Source of the DNA: Chrysomallon squamiferum
Lineage: Eukaryota > Mollusca > Gastropoda > Neomphalida > Peltospiridae
NCBI GenBank assembly: GCA_012295275.1
Contig: CM022678.1
Location: 5,079,777-5,132,058, forward strand
DNA length: 52,282 nucleotides
Direction of reading: 5' to 3'
Shown here: positions 1 through 15,015 of the stretch, piece after piece
Position numbering within the stretch: position 1 is the stretch's first letter
Layout of the letters: each line of letters opens with the position of its first letter
The notes under the pieces: model-generated
The model's input: the letters and a program-made list of their open reading frames with translations, nothing else
Told to the model about the DNA's origin: nothing
Databases searched by the model: none
Position numbers and translations under genes: made by a program

Positions 1-427
1 TGGACAAATCAAAAAAAAAAAAAAAAAAAAAAGAAAATAAAGAAATAAAGTGAGATTCCGTCGGTCGATATATTATGTTCATGCAGTGGAACGTAAACAC
101 GGGTTTGCCGCCTTGAGCTCAGTTTTAAATGTTAAGATAACTTCGACATAAGGGGTCGGATGTCAGTGGGGAATCAAAAGTACAGGAGAAAAAATTAAAC
201 AGGTAACTTAACTGAATAATTAATTAATCGTTTGTTTGTTTCGTTGCTTGGCTGGTTGGTTACGTTTATTTATTTATTTATTTATTTATATATTTAATTT
301 AATTTACTTATTTATTTGTTTGTTTATTTATTTAATATAGACTAATTTATTCTAAGTACGTGTATGAACTATGTCGGGTTCAGAGTGCATATAGGTAACA
401 GGAACATAAGAAAGAAAACAGGTTTAA

Positions 428-759
428 ACATTTTAAAGATGGCGGTCTGATCTTTATTATTATTATTACTTCTTTTTTTTTCACTTTGATATCTCACATA
501 TTAGCAAATTAGCAAAATAAAGGCATGGAATTAAATTTCTACTAGCGAAGTACATTTCAAAATGACACAACTCCATCAAAAATTCCAAAACTTTTCTTGA
601 TTGTACTAAATTGTTTTTGAAAGTAAATATTGGTAATTACACAGATGTGTGTGAATAATTTTAAACATAACAAAACAATCATATTTGCATTTTTCTAGAC
701 AATTAAATTAATTTCCTGATATATCGAAAGAAAAAATCAGACCGCCATCTTTAAAATGT
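428..759. mobile_element. 332-bp MITE-like inverted-repeat element
   Basis: Two perfect 24-bp inverted arms, 428-451 (beginning ACATTTTAAAGATGG) and 736-759, flank about 280 bp of AT-rich non-coding DNA. This is the structure of a non-autonomous DNA transposon. Both arms contain TTAA, which would fit a piggyBac-type target, but copies were duplicated with their flanks so the exact ends are not decidable here. Confidence 0.6.
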
Positions 760-939
760 CATAATCCACACCAACATCTATTACTCTTTACAACATCTTC
801 GTTAACATCAGCCATTGTTAATAACAATTATTGTTGATGCAGTTGTTGTTGCTTTTATTCTTACTGTTGTTGATGTTGTTATGATGATGATGATGATTAT
901 TATCATCAATATTATTATCATCATCATTATTATTACCAT

Positions 940-1069
<130 letters not shown>

Positions 1070-1071
1070 GC

Positions 1072-1073
1072 AG
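1072..1073 (+). promoter_or_regulatory. Splice acceptor of F1 next to (ATT)n
   Basis: The (ATT)n tract ends in TTGCAG, and the exon begins ACGCTGAAAAATGG. The same arrangement (ATT repeat, GCAG, ACGYTKAAAAATGGC) precedes F2 and F4, which supports an intron in the 5' UTR of these genes. Confidence 0.6.
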
Positions 1074-1188
1074 ACGCTGAAAAATGGCAACTAACAAGAT
1101 TCAGTTCTTGTCCGCAGCCAAAAACTATGCCTGGTTGTTATGGCAACGCTGCTCGTAAAAAATCTTATTTCGTAAAACAAACATTATT

Positions 1189-2079
1189 ATGAAAATTTTG
1201 CCAAGCGAAACAAAAGGTCCCGAAAGACTGAATCTACCTGTCACATTTCCACCAGGACAAACTCCGGTCTACAGATGGGACGGACTGGGCTGGAAAATGG
1301 AAATAAACTTTTGTAAATGGGCAGATTTTTCTCATTGTGCCATGTTGAAAACTAACGCTGGAGAAACTCCAATATTTGTTCACAGCCCACAGAAAGACAA
1401 CTGGCTATCGAAAAGGCTGCTTAACAAACAGCCGTGGGAACCCGAACATATAAATCTTGTACTGGATGAAATGAAAGCAGATCCCAGTATGGGATTTCTT
1501 GATATTGGCTCTCACATTGGACTTTTCACTCTCCATGTGGCGAAGTCTGGTAGGAAGGTAGTTGCAATGGAAGTTTTGCCTGACAACCTTCAACGACTCT
1601 GCAAGTCTGTTGAACGTGGCGGTTTAACCAACAACGTCAAACTTATTCTCAATCCTATTTCAGACGGACACGGAATTCTTTCATTCACAAATCCACACTC
1701 CAGTGCCTTTCTTAATCGTAAGGCTACACCGAATACGACTACGTCGTCGTCGTTGTGCAAGCAATCTATGTCGTTTCAGACGGCAACGTTAGACGACGTG
1801 CTCAACTTCATCACATTCAAGAAAGCTTTCATAAAAATGGACGTTGAAGGTTTTGAGCTTCAAGTAGTCAGAGGAGGAAAGAAATTCTTCTCCGAAATCG
1901 ACGTGCGAGGGATTCTGATGGAATGGTTTATGCACAAGAACAAAGAAGGTAAAAAGTTTATCGAAGATATGATGAAAATGAACTATGTTCCTTTTGATTC
2001 TCTGTCACCTAACAAAAAGTTGAAACCCGAAGATATAATGAAATGGCCGCATGACGTACTTTGGAGGAAAACAGCCTGA
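1189..2079 (+). CDS. FkbM-family methyltransferase F1, N-terminally truncated
   Basis: 296-aa ORF with a complete FkbM (Methyltransf_21) catalytic region: SAM-binding motif FLDIGSHIGLFTL, acidic motif VVAMEVLPDN, TLDDV and FIKMDVEGFE. FkbM enzymes transfer methyl from SAM to small molecules or sugars; the substrate here is unknown. Paralogues F2-F4 start 36 codons earlier and carry a hydrophobic N-terminal segment. In F1 the equivalent ATG (1084) is present just after the splice acceptor. A 1-bp deletion shifts the frame, a stop follows at 1156-1158, and a further 2-bp deletion brings the net loss to 3 bp. Translation could therefore start only at internal ATG 1189, giving a protein without the membrane/signal segment. 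It is either a cytosolic variant or an early pseudogene. It lies on the opposite strand from all other copies. Confidence 0.8.
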   Translation: MKILPSETKGPERLNLPVTFPPGQTPVYRWDGLGWKMEINFCKWADFSHCAMLKTNAGETPIFVHSPQKDNWLSKRLLNKQPWEPEHINLVLDEMKADPSMGFLDIGSHIGLFTLHVAKSGRKVVAMEVLPDNLQRLCKSVERGGLTNNVKLILNPISDGHGILSFTNPHSSAFLNRKATPNTTTSSSLCKQSMSFQTATLDDVLNFITFKKAFIKMDVEGFELQVVRGGKKFFSEIDVRGILMEWFMHKNKEGKKFIEDMMKMNYVPFDSLSPNKKLKPEDIMKWPHDVLWRKTA

Positions 2080-2355
2080 ACATAATGATTCTATTCAGTT
2101 AGAAAAATCATTATATGTTTTCATATTGTGAAAGGATATTCTTATTAGTTTACTACTAGTGTTACTACCATTATACAGGTATGGCTACTACTACTATTAC
2201 TGTTAATACCATTACTACTAATATAATCAGATTACATAGGCAACTGAAACTGATTAAATAAGTGTCAAAAACGAATCAAAATACATTTGTATGAAACCAT
2301 AGTGAGAAAGTAAATTGTTAATTTTGTTTGTTTGTTTATTATGTTGTTGTTCGCT

Positions 2356-2394
<39 letters not shown>

Positions 2395-2655
2395 TGTATT
2401 TATTTATTTATTTATTTCTCTTTTTCTTTCTTAATAATCTATTGTGTCTGTTTGTATCTCAGCGGAGAATAAAATACTAATAAATTGTGGATGTTAACTT
2501 TCTTGTTTATTTGTTGTTTCTTTCTTTTGTTTGTTCATTAATGAACTAGTTCTTATGTTTCCTACTTTTTTCATTTTTTCTTTCTTTCTCAATCAATGTC
2601 CCAGCACGACCATGATTTTGAAAGACAAAAAACTAATTTAGGAACTAAACGTCAT

Positions 2656-2752
<97 letters not shown>

Positions 2753-2756
2753 ATAC

Positions 2757-2787
<31 letters not shown>

Positions 2788-3463
2788 TACACAGAAGAGA
2801 GAGAGCAGTCACACAAGTCTATAATCTATCTGCCTGTGCCAGATATATAAATCCTATATTTGTTATTTAAAGAAACTGTCAGATATGTCCGTGCAATTTA
2901 AATACACTGTCAGTTATGAAATCAGATGTGTTATTCCAAAATATTGTCAGATGTGAAATCGTATGTTTAATTTTTAGAAAAATATCATATGTATACATCT
3001 GCTACTTCTGCTAGTCCTGATACTACTACCACAACTATTGATAATGATTAAGATGATTATTAAAATGTTGATGACTGTTATAATGACCATAACAATAAGA
3101 ATGATGATGACGATAATAATAATAATAATAATGGCTATATCATAGTTTTGGAAATAGTAGAATAGAAATGGCAAAACAGTAGTTATAGTTCTAGTAGTAG
3201 TAGTGGAAGAAAACAGATACAAATTACGTAAAATATGAATACGAATATGAAATTTTTATTTAGCATGCTGTGGAAAATAACATTAAGAATAATCTAAGAT
3301 TCAGTTTATAATATTAAAAAAACTAAAAGAATAAAGAAATCCTAATCCAAATATAAATTACAAACCCTCTCCTAACTACACCAGTGAGGGCTCTGCACAA
3401 AGTTTATTATGGAGCACAACATAATTAGAAACATACTTTTAATTAAACACGATCCCTGTATCC
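2080..3463. other. 3' flank of F1 and divergent spacer
   Basis: 2080-2660 is the inverted counterpart of the F2/F3 3' flanks ('ttatattgtttca..', 'cccagcacgaccatgattttgaaagac'). A candidate AATAAA lies at 2467-2472. It holds (TTTA)n at about 2357-2418, the (CT)n tract, and a mixed CA/TA tract at 2750-2790. 2850-3463 has no recognisable gene. Confidence 0.7.
2657..2748 (+). repeat. (CT)46 microsatellite
   Basis: A perfect CT repeat of 92 bp placed after the CGTCATG word of the FkbM 3' flank. The homologous site has only a few GA units in F2/F3 and about 113 in F4. Confidence 0.97.
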
Positions 3464-3887
3464 TTAGTTTTTCTCCAAAGTACGTCATGCGGCCATTTCA
3501 TTACATCTTCAGCTTTTTTTTAGGTGACAGAGAATCAAAAGGAACATAGTTAATTTTCGTCATATCTTCCATAATCTTTTCACCTTCTTTGTTCCTGTGT
3601 AGAACCCATTCCATCAGAATCCCTCGCACGTCGATTTCGGAGAAGAATTTCTTTCCTCCCTCTGACCACTTGATGCTCAAAACCTTCAACGTCTATTTTT
3701 ATGAAAGCTTTCTTGAACGTGACAAAAGTGAGCACGTCGTCTAACGTTGCCGTATGAAACAACTTCGCAAAATCGTCTTAATACAGTTCGTTTTATGAAA
3801 TAACATATTTTCAATGAGCAGCGTTGCCATAACAACCAGGCATAGTCTTGCGACTGCGGAAAAGAACTGACTCCTATTATTTGCTAT
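3464..3887 (-). pseudogene. FkbM methyltransferase pseudogene F-psi
   Basis: Reverse-strand relic of the same family. Its first codon is ATA instead of ATG (complement of 3885-3887), and the N-terminal segment (ANN...QFFSAVARLCLVVMATLLIENMLF) is still readable. About 570 bp of the middle, including the SAM-binding motif, is deleted between roughly 3755 and 3775. The 3' part keeps FKKAFIKIDVEGFEHQVVRG, then a 1-bp insertion in a CCT run (about 3655-3662) shifts the frame. The C-terminus is broken by a small deletion near 3510. The lost start, internal deletion and frameshift together make it non-functional. Its flanks match those of F2 and, inverted, F1. Confidence 0.9.
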
Positions 3888-3899
3888 TTTTCTGCGACT

Positions 3900-3901
3900 G
3901 C

Positions 3902-3957
<56 letters not shown>

Positions 3958-4130
3958 TGAGATGATGATGATGATAATAATAACAATAACAATAATAATA
4001 ATAATAATGATGATAATGATAATAATAATAACAATAACAATAATAATAATAATAATAATAACAATAATAATAATAATAATAATAATAATAACGATGATGA
4101 TGATGATGATAATAATAATAACAATAATAA
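3900..4130 (+). repeat. (AAT)n / (GAT)n microsatellite at the F-psi acceptor
   Basis: Trinucleotide tract corresponding, inverted, to 880-1069. It generates long homopolymeric ORFs on both strands, which are not genes. Confidence 0.95.
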
Positions 4131-4261
4131 TCATCATCATAACAACATCAACAACAATAAGAATAAAAGCAACAACAACTGCATCAACACTAACTGTTAT
4201 TAACAATGGTTGATGTTAACGAAGATGTTGTAAAGAGTAATAGATGTTGGTGTGGATTATG

Positions 4262-4588
4262 ACATTTTAAAGATGGCTGTCTGATTTTTTTCTTTCGATA
4301 TATCAGGAAATTAATTTAATTGTCTAGAAAAATGCAAATGTGATTGTTTTGTTATGTTTAAAATTATTCACACACATCTGTGTAATTACCAATATAAACT
4401 TCAAAAACAATTTAGTACAATCAAGAAATGTGTAGGAATTTTTGATGGAGTAATGTCATTTTGAAATATACTTCGCTAGTAGAAATTTAATTCCATGCAT
4501 TTGATTTGCTAATTTGCTAATATGTGAGATATCGGTGGGGATAAAAAAAAAAAAAAAAAAAAAATTTAGAACGCTATCTTTAAAATGT
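4262..4588. mobile_element. Second copy of the MITE-like element
   Basis: Homologous to 428-759 but carried on the inverted module upstream of F-psi. The left arm differs at one position (GGCTGTCTGAT); the right arm is decayed (ACGCTATCTTTAAAATG). A poly-A run at about 4543-4563 interrupts the interior. Confidence 0.5.
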
Positions 4589-4829
4589 TTAAACCTGTTT
4601 TCTTTCTTTTGTTCCTGTTACCTATATGCACTCTGAACCCGACGTAGTTCATACACGTACTTAGAATAAGTTAGTTTATATCAAACAAATAAACAAACAA
4701 ATAACACACTGTCCTGCGACCCTTTATGTCGAAATTACCTTAACATTTAAACCTTAGCTAAATAAGATTTTACAGTCCACTGCATGATCGAATCTCTCTT
4801 TATTTATTTTTCAATGGGTTTTTTGTGCG

Positions 4830-5776
4830 TAACTTTATGTGAATATCTTTTTCCCTGCACCACTTTCTCTATTGAACATAATGAAAAGGTTATGGGTGTC
4901 GGATGTGTTGGTACATTGTTGTTGTATTTGAGGTGACCGATTTTGTGTAACGGATTAAGCTACGGTATTGGAGATTGTGATATTATCGTCTTTTGTTGCA
5001 AATATAAATATTAAAGAAGAAACAAATGTGGCAGATGAATATGCTTTTGAGGTTTACTGTCACCGGGAAGGTTTACATACACAAATTTTCTTGCTGCTAT
5101 TCGATGAGAGGGTTGGTGTTTACCCTCTCGTGTTAATATTAGAACAATAAGTGAGAATCTTAATAAAATTAATCAGGTTATTGAATCTATGTTTATTCTG
5201 TTACTTCTTTCTTACCCCAAAATCTCTTTCTTCTTCTATTTCTGTTATTATTAATAATAATATTACTCTTATTATTGCTGTTGTTGTTGTTTATCAACTT
5301 TATTGCTATTATTAAATTATAGACACTAAGTACTGTGAGTATTTATAGTTATATTCCCATACTTTATTACTATGAAAGATTGATTTATGTAAACTATGCT
5401 AGGACGGTGATAAAGTTTGATTGTGTTTTCGTTTTCTCTTTCTTCATTTTCTTTCTATTTTCTTTCCATTTGTGCTTATTTCATCTTCTTTAATTCTTTA
5501 ATTCTTCTATTTTACTTCATTCACCATTTTTCTCTCCAGTTTTATTTCTTTTTTCTTCTTCTTTTCTCTCTATCCTCCTTATTATTCGTCCTGACGCTTT
5601 ACTTCATCTTACTTAAATTTTCACAATGTGATCATGTTCATTAAACTGATTTCGATTACTGCTGTTATGTTGTTGTTGTTATTGTTAATATAGCTACTGC
5701 TATGTTATTGTTATTATTATTATTATTATTGTTATTATTATTATTATTATTATTGTTACTATTATTATTATTATTA

Positions 5777-5808
<32 letters not shown>

Positions 5809-6097
5809 GTTATTCTTATTATTGTTGTGACTATAACTATTACTATTATTATTATAATTATTATTATTATTATTATTACTATTATTATTATATTAACAGT
5901 ATTTCTTTTCTCACTGTTTTCTCATCAAAGAAGAAAACAATAACTGTGGGATTGTTGGTAAGAGTCATTCTTTTGGATTTAGTCATATACTAAATAACTC
6001 AGACATTTTCTCTGGAATAAAAGTCTTATATATGTACTTTACAGACGTAACTTTGTTAGTATGTTTCTTGTGTACCTTGAACGTACTAAATTTACCA
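4830..6097. repeat. Duplicated spacer, copy 1
   Basis: Closely matches 8875-10057 (markers: 'aaaaggttatgggtgt', 'gaaacaaatgtggcagatg', 'gatgagagggtt', 'ataaaagtc'). The duplicated unit is part of the F2-to-F3 tandem repeat. It contains an ATG-less 60-codon open stretch (4968-5150) and an (ATT)n tract at about 5698-5895. No convincing gene. Confidence 0.8.
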
Positions 6098-6752
6098 CTA
6101 TGATATTATTACTGGTGTTGCCGTTGTTGTTGCACTCAACTCCAGCGGTTCAAACTCGAGGTTAGCTTGACATTTAGTGACAGAGAGAGCATGACGTTTC
6201 GTTCGCGAATTAAGTTTTTGTCTTTCAAAATCATGGTGGTGAGGGGATATCGAATGACACAGAGAGAAAAAAGGAAAGAAAGTGAGAAACATAAGAACTA
6301 GTTCATTAATGAACAAACAAATGAAAGAAATACAAATAATAAACAAGAAAGTTAACATCCACAATTTATTAGTTGTCAAGATACAAGCAGATACACTATA
6401 TTATAAGGAAGTAAATAATAAAAAAAAAAAAAAATAATAATACAAAAATAAAATAAATAAATAAATAAAGCGAACACGAACATAACAAAGAAACAAATAA
6501 AATTAACAATTTACTTTCTCACTTTGGTTTCATATTATTTACATATGTGTTTTGATACGTTTTTGACACTTATTTAATCAATTTGAGTTGCCTATGTAAT
6601 GTTATTTCATTAACAGGAATGATAGTAACAGTAATAGCAGTTGTAGTAATACTGATTATAATGGTAGTAACACTAGTAGTAAACTAATAAGAATATCCTA
6701 TCTTAATATGAAAACATATAATGATTTTTCTAATTGAATAGAATCATTCTGT
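6098..6752 (-). repeat. F2 3' flank, near-identical to F3 3' flank
   Basis: 6098-6752 and 10058-10712 differ at very few positions, mainly in an A-run near 6420 versus 10385. Such non-coding identity shows recent duplication or conversion between F2 and F3. Confidence 0.85.
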
Positions 6753-7751
6753 TCAGGCTGTTTTCCTCCAAAGTACGTCATGCGGCCATTTCATTATATC
6801 TTCAGGTTTCAGCTGTTTTTTAGGTGACAGAGAATCAAAAGGAACATACTTCATTTTCATCATGTCTATGATAATTTGCTTACCTTCTTTGTTCCTGTGT
6901 AGAACCCATTCCATCAGAATCCCTCGCACGTCGATTTCGGAGAAGAATTTCTTTCCTCCTCTGACTACTTGATGCTCAAGACCTTCAACGTCCATTTTTA
7001 TGAAAGCTTTCTTGAATGTGACAAAAGTGAGCACGTCATCCAACGTTGCCGTCTGAAACGACATAGATTGCTTGCACAACGACGACGACGTAGATGCGTT
7101 CGGTGAAGCCTTACGATTAACAAAGGCACTGGATAGTGGATTTGTGAATGAAAGAATTCCGTGTCCGTCTGAAATAGGATTGAGAACAAGTTTGACGTTG
7201 TTGGTTAAACCGCCACGTTCAACAGACTTGCAGAGTCGTTGAAGATTGTCAGGCAAAACTTCCATGGCAACTACCTTTCTACCAGACTTCGCCACCTGGA
7301 GAGTGAAAAGTCCAATGTGAGAGCCGATATCAAGAAATCCCATTCTGGGATCTGCTTTCATTTCATCCAGTACAAGATTTATATGTTCGGGTTCCCACAT
7401 CTGTTTGTTAAGCAGCCTTTTCGATAACCAGGTGTCTTTCTGTGGACTGTGAACAAATATTGGAGTTTCTCCAGCGTTAGTTTTTAACATGACACACAAA
7501 GGAAGATCTGCCCATTTACAAAAGTTTATTTCCATTTTCCAGCCCAGTCTGTCCCATCTGTAGACCGGAGTTTGTCCTGGTGGAAATGTGACAGGTAGGT
7601 TTAGTCTTTCGGGACATTTTGCTTCGTTTGGCAAAATTTTCATAATAATGTTTGTTTTACGAAATAACATATTTTCTATGAACAGCGTTGCCATAACTAC
7701 CAGGCATAGTTTTGCGACTGCGGAAAAGATCTGAATCTTGTTATTTGCCAT
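6753..7751 (-). CDS. FkbM-family methyltransferase F2
   Basis: 332 aa, one coding exon. Residues 8-30 form a hydrophobic stretch (core LCLVVMATLFI) suitable as a signal anchor or uncleaved signal, with no obvious cleavage site. The catalytic FkbM domain covers about 120-310: motif I FLDIGSHIGLFT (139-150), motif II VVAMEVLPDN (160-169), TLDDV (236-240) and FIKMDVEGLE (250-259; the usual Phe of EGFE is Leu here). This is a SAM-dependent O-methyltransferase by family; the substrate is unknown. ATG 7751 is chosen because a splice acceptor (TTGCAG, exon start 7761) lies 10 bp upstream and F3 and F4 have the same start. A minus-strand AATAAA lies near 6366-6371, about 385 bp after the stop. Confidence 0.9.
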   Translation of the reverse strand: MANNKIQIFSAVAKLCLVVMATLFIENMLFRKTNIIMKILPNEAKCPERLNLPVTFPPGQTPVYRWDRLGWKMEINFCKWADLPLCVMLKTNAGETPIFVHSPQKDTWLSKRLLNKQMWEPEHINLVLDEMKADPRMGFLDIGSHIGLFTLQVAKSGRKVVAMEVLPDNLQRLCKSVERGGLTNNVKLVLNPISDGHGILSFTNPLSSAFVNRKASPNASTSSSLCKQSMSFQTATLDDVLTFVTFKKAFIKMDVEGLEHQVVRGGKKFFSEIDVRGILMEWVLHRNKEGKQIIIDMMKMKYVPFDSLSPKKQLKPEDIMKWPHDVLWRKTA

Positions 7752-7765
7752 TTTTCAACGTCTGC

Positions 7766-7809
<44 letters not shown>

Positions 7810-7928
7810 CAACAACAAGATCAATAAGAATAACAATAAAAGTAACAACGACTGCATCAACAATAATTAACAATGGCTGATGTTAACGAAGATGGTGTAA
7901 ACAGTAATAGATGTTGGTGTGGATTATG

Positions 7929-8305
7929 ACAGTTTAAAGATGGCGATCTGATTTTTTCTTCAGATATATCAGGCAATTAGTTTAATTGTCTAAAATTGTC
8001 TAGAAGCATGCAAATATGATTGTTTTTTATGTTTAAAATTATTCACAAACATCTGTGTAATTACAAATATTTACTTTTAAAAACAATTTAGTACACTGAA
8101 GAAAATTGTTGGATGTGTTGATGGAGTAATGTCATATTCAAATGTAATAGCAATTTAATTCCATACCTTTAATTTTTTTAGTCGTCTCATGGATGGAATT
8201 AAATTTCTATTAGAAAAGTACATTTCTATCTTATTTGCTGATATGTGAGATATCGAGGGAAAAAAAGAAAAGAAAATTAAAGTCAGACCGCCATCTTTAA
8301 AATGT
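7929..8305. mobile_element. Third copy of the MITE-like element
   Basis: It lies upstream of F2. Left arm 7929-7952 (ACAGTTTAAAGATGG...), right arm 8282-8305 (GTCAGACCGCC...AAAATGT). The interior is longer than in the 428-759 copy, partly through a local repeat of 'ggaattaaatttct' and 'aagtacatttc' words. Confidence 0.5.
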
Positions 8306-10057
8306 TTAAACCTGTTTCTTTCTTTTGTTCCTGTTACCTATATACACACTGAACCCGACATCGTCGTTCATACACGTACTTAGAATAAGTTAGACTGTAT
8401 TAAATAAATAAACAAACAAATAACTAACTAACTAACTAACTAACTAAATAACTAAATAAATAAATAAATAATCGTAACAAACCGACGAGACAAAGAAACG
8501 ATTAATTAATTATTCAGTTAGGTTACCTGCTTAATTTTTTTCTCCTTCCCTTTTTATTCTCCACTCACGTACGATCCTGCATGTGGAAGTCAACTTAACA
8601 TTTGAAACTTTTCCATCTGAACACAGCAGAAGGTTTTCGCGGCCCCGTGCCTGAACAGTTTACAATACTCTTTATTCTTTTTATCATTATTATTCATAAC
8701 TTCATGCTAATATCTGTTTTCATCTAGTGAGCATGCTGAAAATATTATGGGTGTGTTTATTCTTTTTATCATTTTTATACTTAAGTTTTCCATCTGAACA
8801 CTCCAGAAGCTGTACGCTGCATGAACTGGGTGTCTCGATTTACCGTAACCCTATTATTTTATCATTATTACACATAACGTCATGTGAATATCTCCTTTCC
8901 TCTCTCCCACTTTCTCTACTGAACATGATGAAAAGGTTATGGGTGTTGGATGTGTAATGCATTGTTGTTGTATTTGAGGTCAACGGTTTTTCAAAACGCA
9001 TTAAATCACGATATTCGAGATTGTGATATTATCGTCTTTTGTTGCAAATATAAATATTAAAGAAGAAACAAATGTGGCAGATGAATATGCTTTTGTGGTT
9101 TACTGTCAGCGGGAAGGTTTACATACACAAATTTTCTTGCTGCTATTCGATGAGAGGGTTGCTGTTTACCCTCTCGTGTTAATTTTAGAACAATAAGTGA
9201 GAATCTTAATAAAATTGATCAGGTTATTGAATATTTCTTTATTCTGTTACTTCTTTCTTCAGCCTAAATCTCTTTCTTCTTCTTCTGTTATTATTAATAA
9301 TGTTATTTTTGTTATTGCTGTTCTTGTTGTTTATTAACTTTATTGCTATTATTAAATTATAGACACTAAGTACTGTGAGTATTTATGGTTGTATTGATAT
9401 ACTTGATTACTATAAAAGATTGATTTATGCAAACTATGATAGGTCGGTGATAAAGTTTCATTATGTTTCTGTTTTGTTTTTCTTCATTTTCTTCCTCTTT
9501 TCTTTCCTGTTTCCTCTTTTTCATTTTTTTTTTCCCATTTTTCTTCTGTTTTCCTACGGTTCATCTTTAATTCTTCAATTTTACTTCATTCACCTTTTTT
9601 GTGTCCAGTTTTATTTCTTTGTTCTTCTTCTTTTCTCTCTATCCTCTTTATTATTCGTCCTAAGGCTTTACTTCTTCACCTGAGTTAAATTGTCACAATG
9701 TGATCATGTTCATTAAACAGATTTCGATTATTGCTTTTGTTGTTGGATGCTGTTATTATTATTATCATTATTACTATTATTATTATTATTATTATTACTC
9801 TTATTATTATTATTATTATTATCATTATTATTATTATTACTATTATTATTATTATATTAACAGTATTTCTGTTTCCACTTTTTTCTCACAAAAGAAGAAA
9901 ACAATAACTGTGCGATTGTTGGTCAGAGTTATTCTGTTGGATTCAATCATATACTAAATAACTCAGACATTTTCTCTGGAATAAAAGTCGTATATTAATA
10001 CTTTACACACGTAACGTTGTTATCATGTTTCTTGTGTACCTTAAATGTACTAAATTT
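8306..10057. repeat. Duplicated spacer, copy 2
   Basis: 8875-10057 is the second copy of the 4830-6097 spacer. 8598-8960 contains a small tandem duplication of about 185 bp ('ttccatctgaacac', 'tttattctttttatcat', 'ttatgggtgt' occur twice). (AACT)n at about 8422-8455 and (ATT)n at about 9755-9855. No gene seen. Confidence 0.75.
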
Positions 10058-10712
10058 ACCACTATGATATTATCACTGGTGTTGCCGTTGTTGTTGCACT
10101 CAACTGCAGCGCTTAAAACTCGAGGTTAGCTTGACATTTGGTGAGAGAGAGAGCATGACGTTTCGTTCGCGAATTAAGTTTTTGTCTTTCAAAATCATGG
10201 TGGTGAGGGGATATCGAATGACACAGAGAGAAAAAAGGAAAGAAAGTGAGAAACATAAGAACTAGTTCATTAATGAACAAACAAATGAAAGAAATACAAA
10301 TAATAAACAAGAAAGTTAACATCCACAATTTATTAGTTGTCAAGATACAAGCAGATACACTATATTATAAGGAAGTAAATAATTAAAAAAAAAAAAAATA
10401 ATAAAAAAAAAAATAAATAAATAAATAAAGCGAACACGAACATAACAAAGAAACAAATAAAATTAACAATTTACTTTCTCACTTTGGTTTCATATTATTT
10501 ACATATGTGTTTTGATACGTTTTTGACACTTATTTAATCAATTTGAGTTGCCTATGTAATGTTATTTCATTAACAGGAATGATAGTAACAGTAATAGCAG
10601 TTGTAGTAATACTGATTATAATGGTAGTAACACTAGTAGTAAACTAATAAGAATATCCTATCTTAATATGAAAACATATAATGATTTTTCTAATTGAATA
10701 GAATCATTCTGT
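10058..10712 (-). repeat. F3 3' flank, near-identical to F2 3' flank
   Basis: Partner of 6098-6752 at an offset of 3960 bp. It carries only a short GAGAGAGAGAG run at the site where F4 has a 227-bp GA tract. Confidence 0.85.
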
Positions 10713-11711
10713 TCAGGCTGTTTTCCTCCAAAGTACGTCATGCGGCCATTTCATTATATCTTCCGGTTTCAGCTGTTTTTTAGGTGACAGAGAATCAAAA
10801 GGAACATACTTCATTTTCATCATGTCTTCGATAAACTTTTTACCTTCTTTGTTCTTGTGCATAAACCATTCCATCAGAATCCCTCGCACGTCGATTTCGG
10901 AGAAGAATTTCTTTCCTCCTCTGACTACTTGAAGCTCAAAACCTTCAACGTCCATTTTTATGAAAGCTTTCTTGAATGTGACAAAAGTGAGCACGTCATC
11001 CAACGTTGTCGACTGAAACGACATAGATTCCTTGCACAACGACGACGACGTAGATGCGTTCGGTGAAGCCTTGCGATTAGGAAAGGCACAGGATTGTGGA
11101 TTTGTGAATGAAAGAATTCCGTGTCCGTCAGAAATAGGATTGAGAATAAGTTTGACGTTGTTGGTTAAACCGCCACGTTCAACAGACTTGCAGAGTCGTT
11201 GATGATTGTCAGGCAAAACTTCTATTGCAACTACCTTCCTACCAGACTTCGCCACGTGGAGAGTGAAAAGTCCAATGTGAGAGCCAATATCAAGAAATCC
11301 AATACTGGGATCTGCTTTCATTTCATCCAGTACAAGATTTATATGTTCGGGTTCCCACATCTGTTTGTTAAGCAGCCTTTTCGATAACCAGTTGTCTTTC
11401 TGTGGACTGTGAACAAATATTGGAGTTTCTCCAGCGTTAGTTTTTAACATGACACACAAAGGAAGATCTGCCCATTTACAAAAGTTTATTTCCATTTTCC
11501 AGCCCAGTCCGTCCCATCTATAGACCGGAGTTTGTCCTGGTGGAAATGTGACAGGTAGGTTTAGTCTTTCGGGACATTTTGCTTCGTTTGGCAAAATTTT
11601 CATAATATAGTTGTTTTTATGAAATAACATATTTTCTATAAGGAGCGTTGCTATAACGAGGATGCATAGTTTTGCGGCTCCAGAAAAGCTCTGCTTCGTA
11701 TTATTCGCCAT
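10713..11711 (-). CDS. FkbM-family methyltransferase F3
   Basis: 332 aa, roughly 90% identical to F2 by hand count, with all FkbM motifs intact (FLDIGSHIGLFT 139-150; EVLPDN; FIKMDVEGFE 250-259). The N-terminal hydrophobic core is LCILVIATLLI. The differences from F2 are unevenly spread: the N-terminal 36 residues differ most. Near the C-terminus F3 shares the FELQ...FMHKNKEGKKFIED block with F1, whereas F2, F4 and F-psi carry EHQ...VLHRNKEG. The 3' flank (10058-10712) is almost identical to that of F2 (6098-6752), exactly 3960 bp away. Its 5' flank lacks the 330-bp inverted-repeat element found upstream of F1, F-psi and F2. Confidence 0.9.
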   Translation of the reverse strand: MANNTKQSFSGAAKLCILVIATLLIENMLFHKNNYIMKILPNEAKCPERLNLPVTFPPGQTPVYRWDGLGWKMEINFCKWADLPLCVMLKTNAGETPIFVHSPQKDNWLSKRLLNKQMWEPEHINLVLDEMKADPSIGFLDIGSHIGLFTLHVAKSGRKVVAIEVLPDNHQRLCKSVERGGLTNNVKLILNPISDGHGILSFTNPQSCAFPNRKASPNASTSSSLCKESMSFQSTTLDDVLTFVTFKKAFIKMDVEGFELQVVRGGKKFFSEIDVRGILMEWFMHKNKEGKKFIEDMMKMKYVPFDSLSPKKQLKPEDIMKWPHDVLWRKTA

Positions 11712-11720
11712 TTTTCAGCG

Positions 11721-15015
<3,295 letters not shown>

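Noticed and set aside
5417-5644. Hydrophobic 75-aa ORF and its copy at 9375-9683
   Set aside because: T-rich low-complexity sequence; the copies differ by frame-changing indels, so there is no sign of protein constraint.
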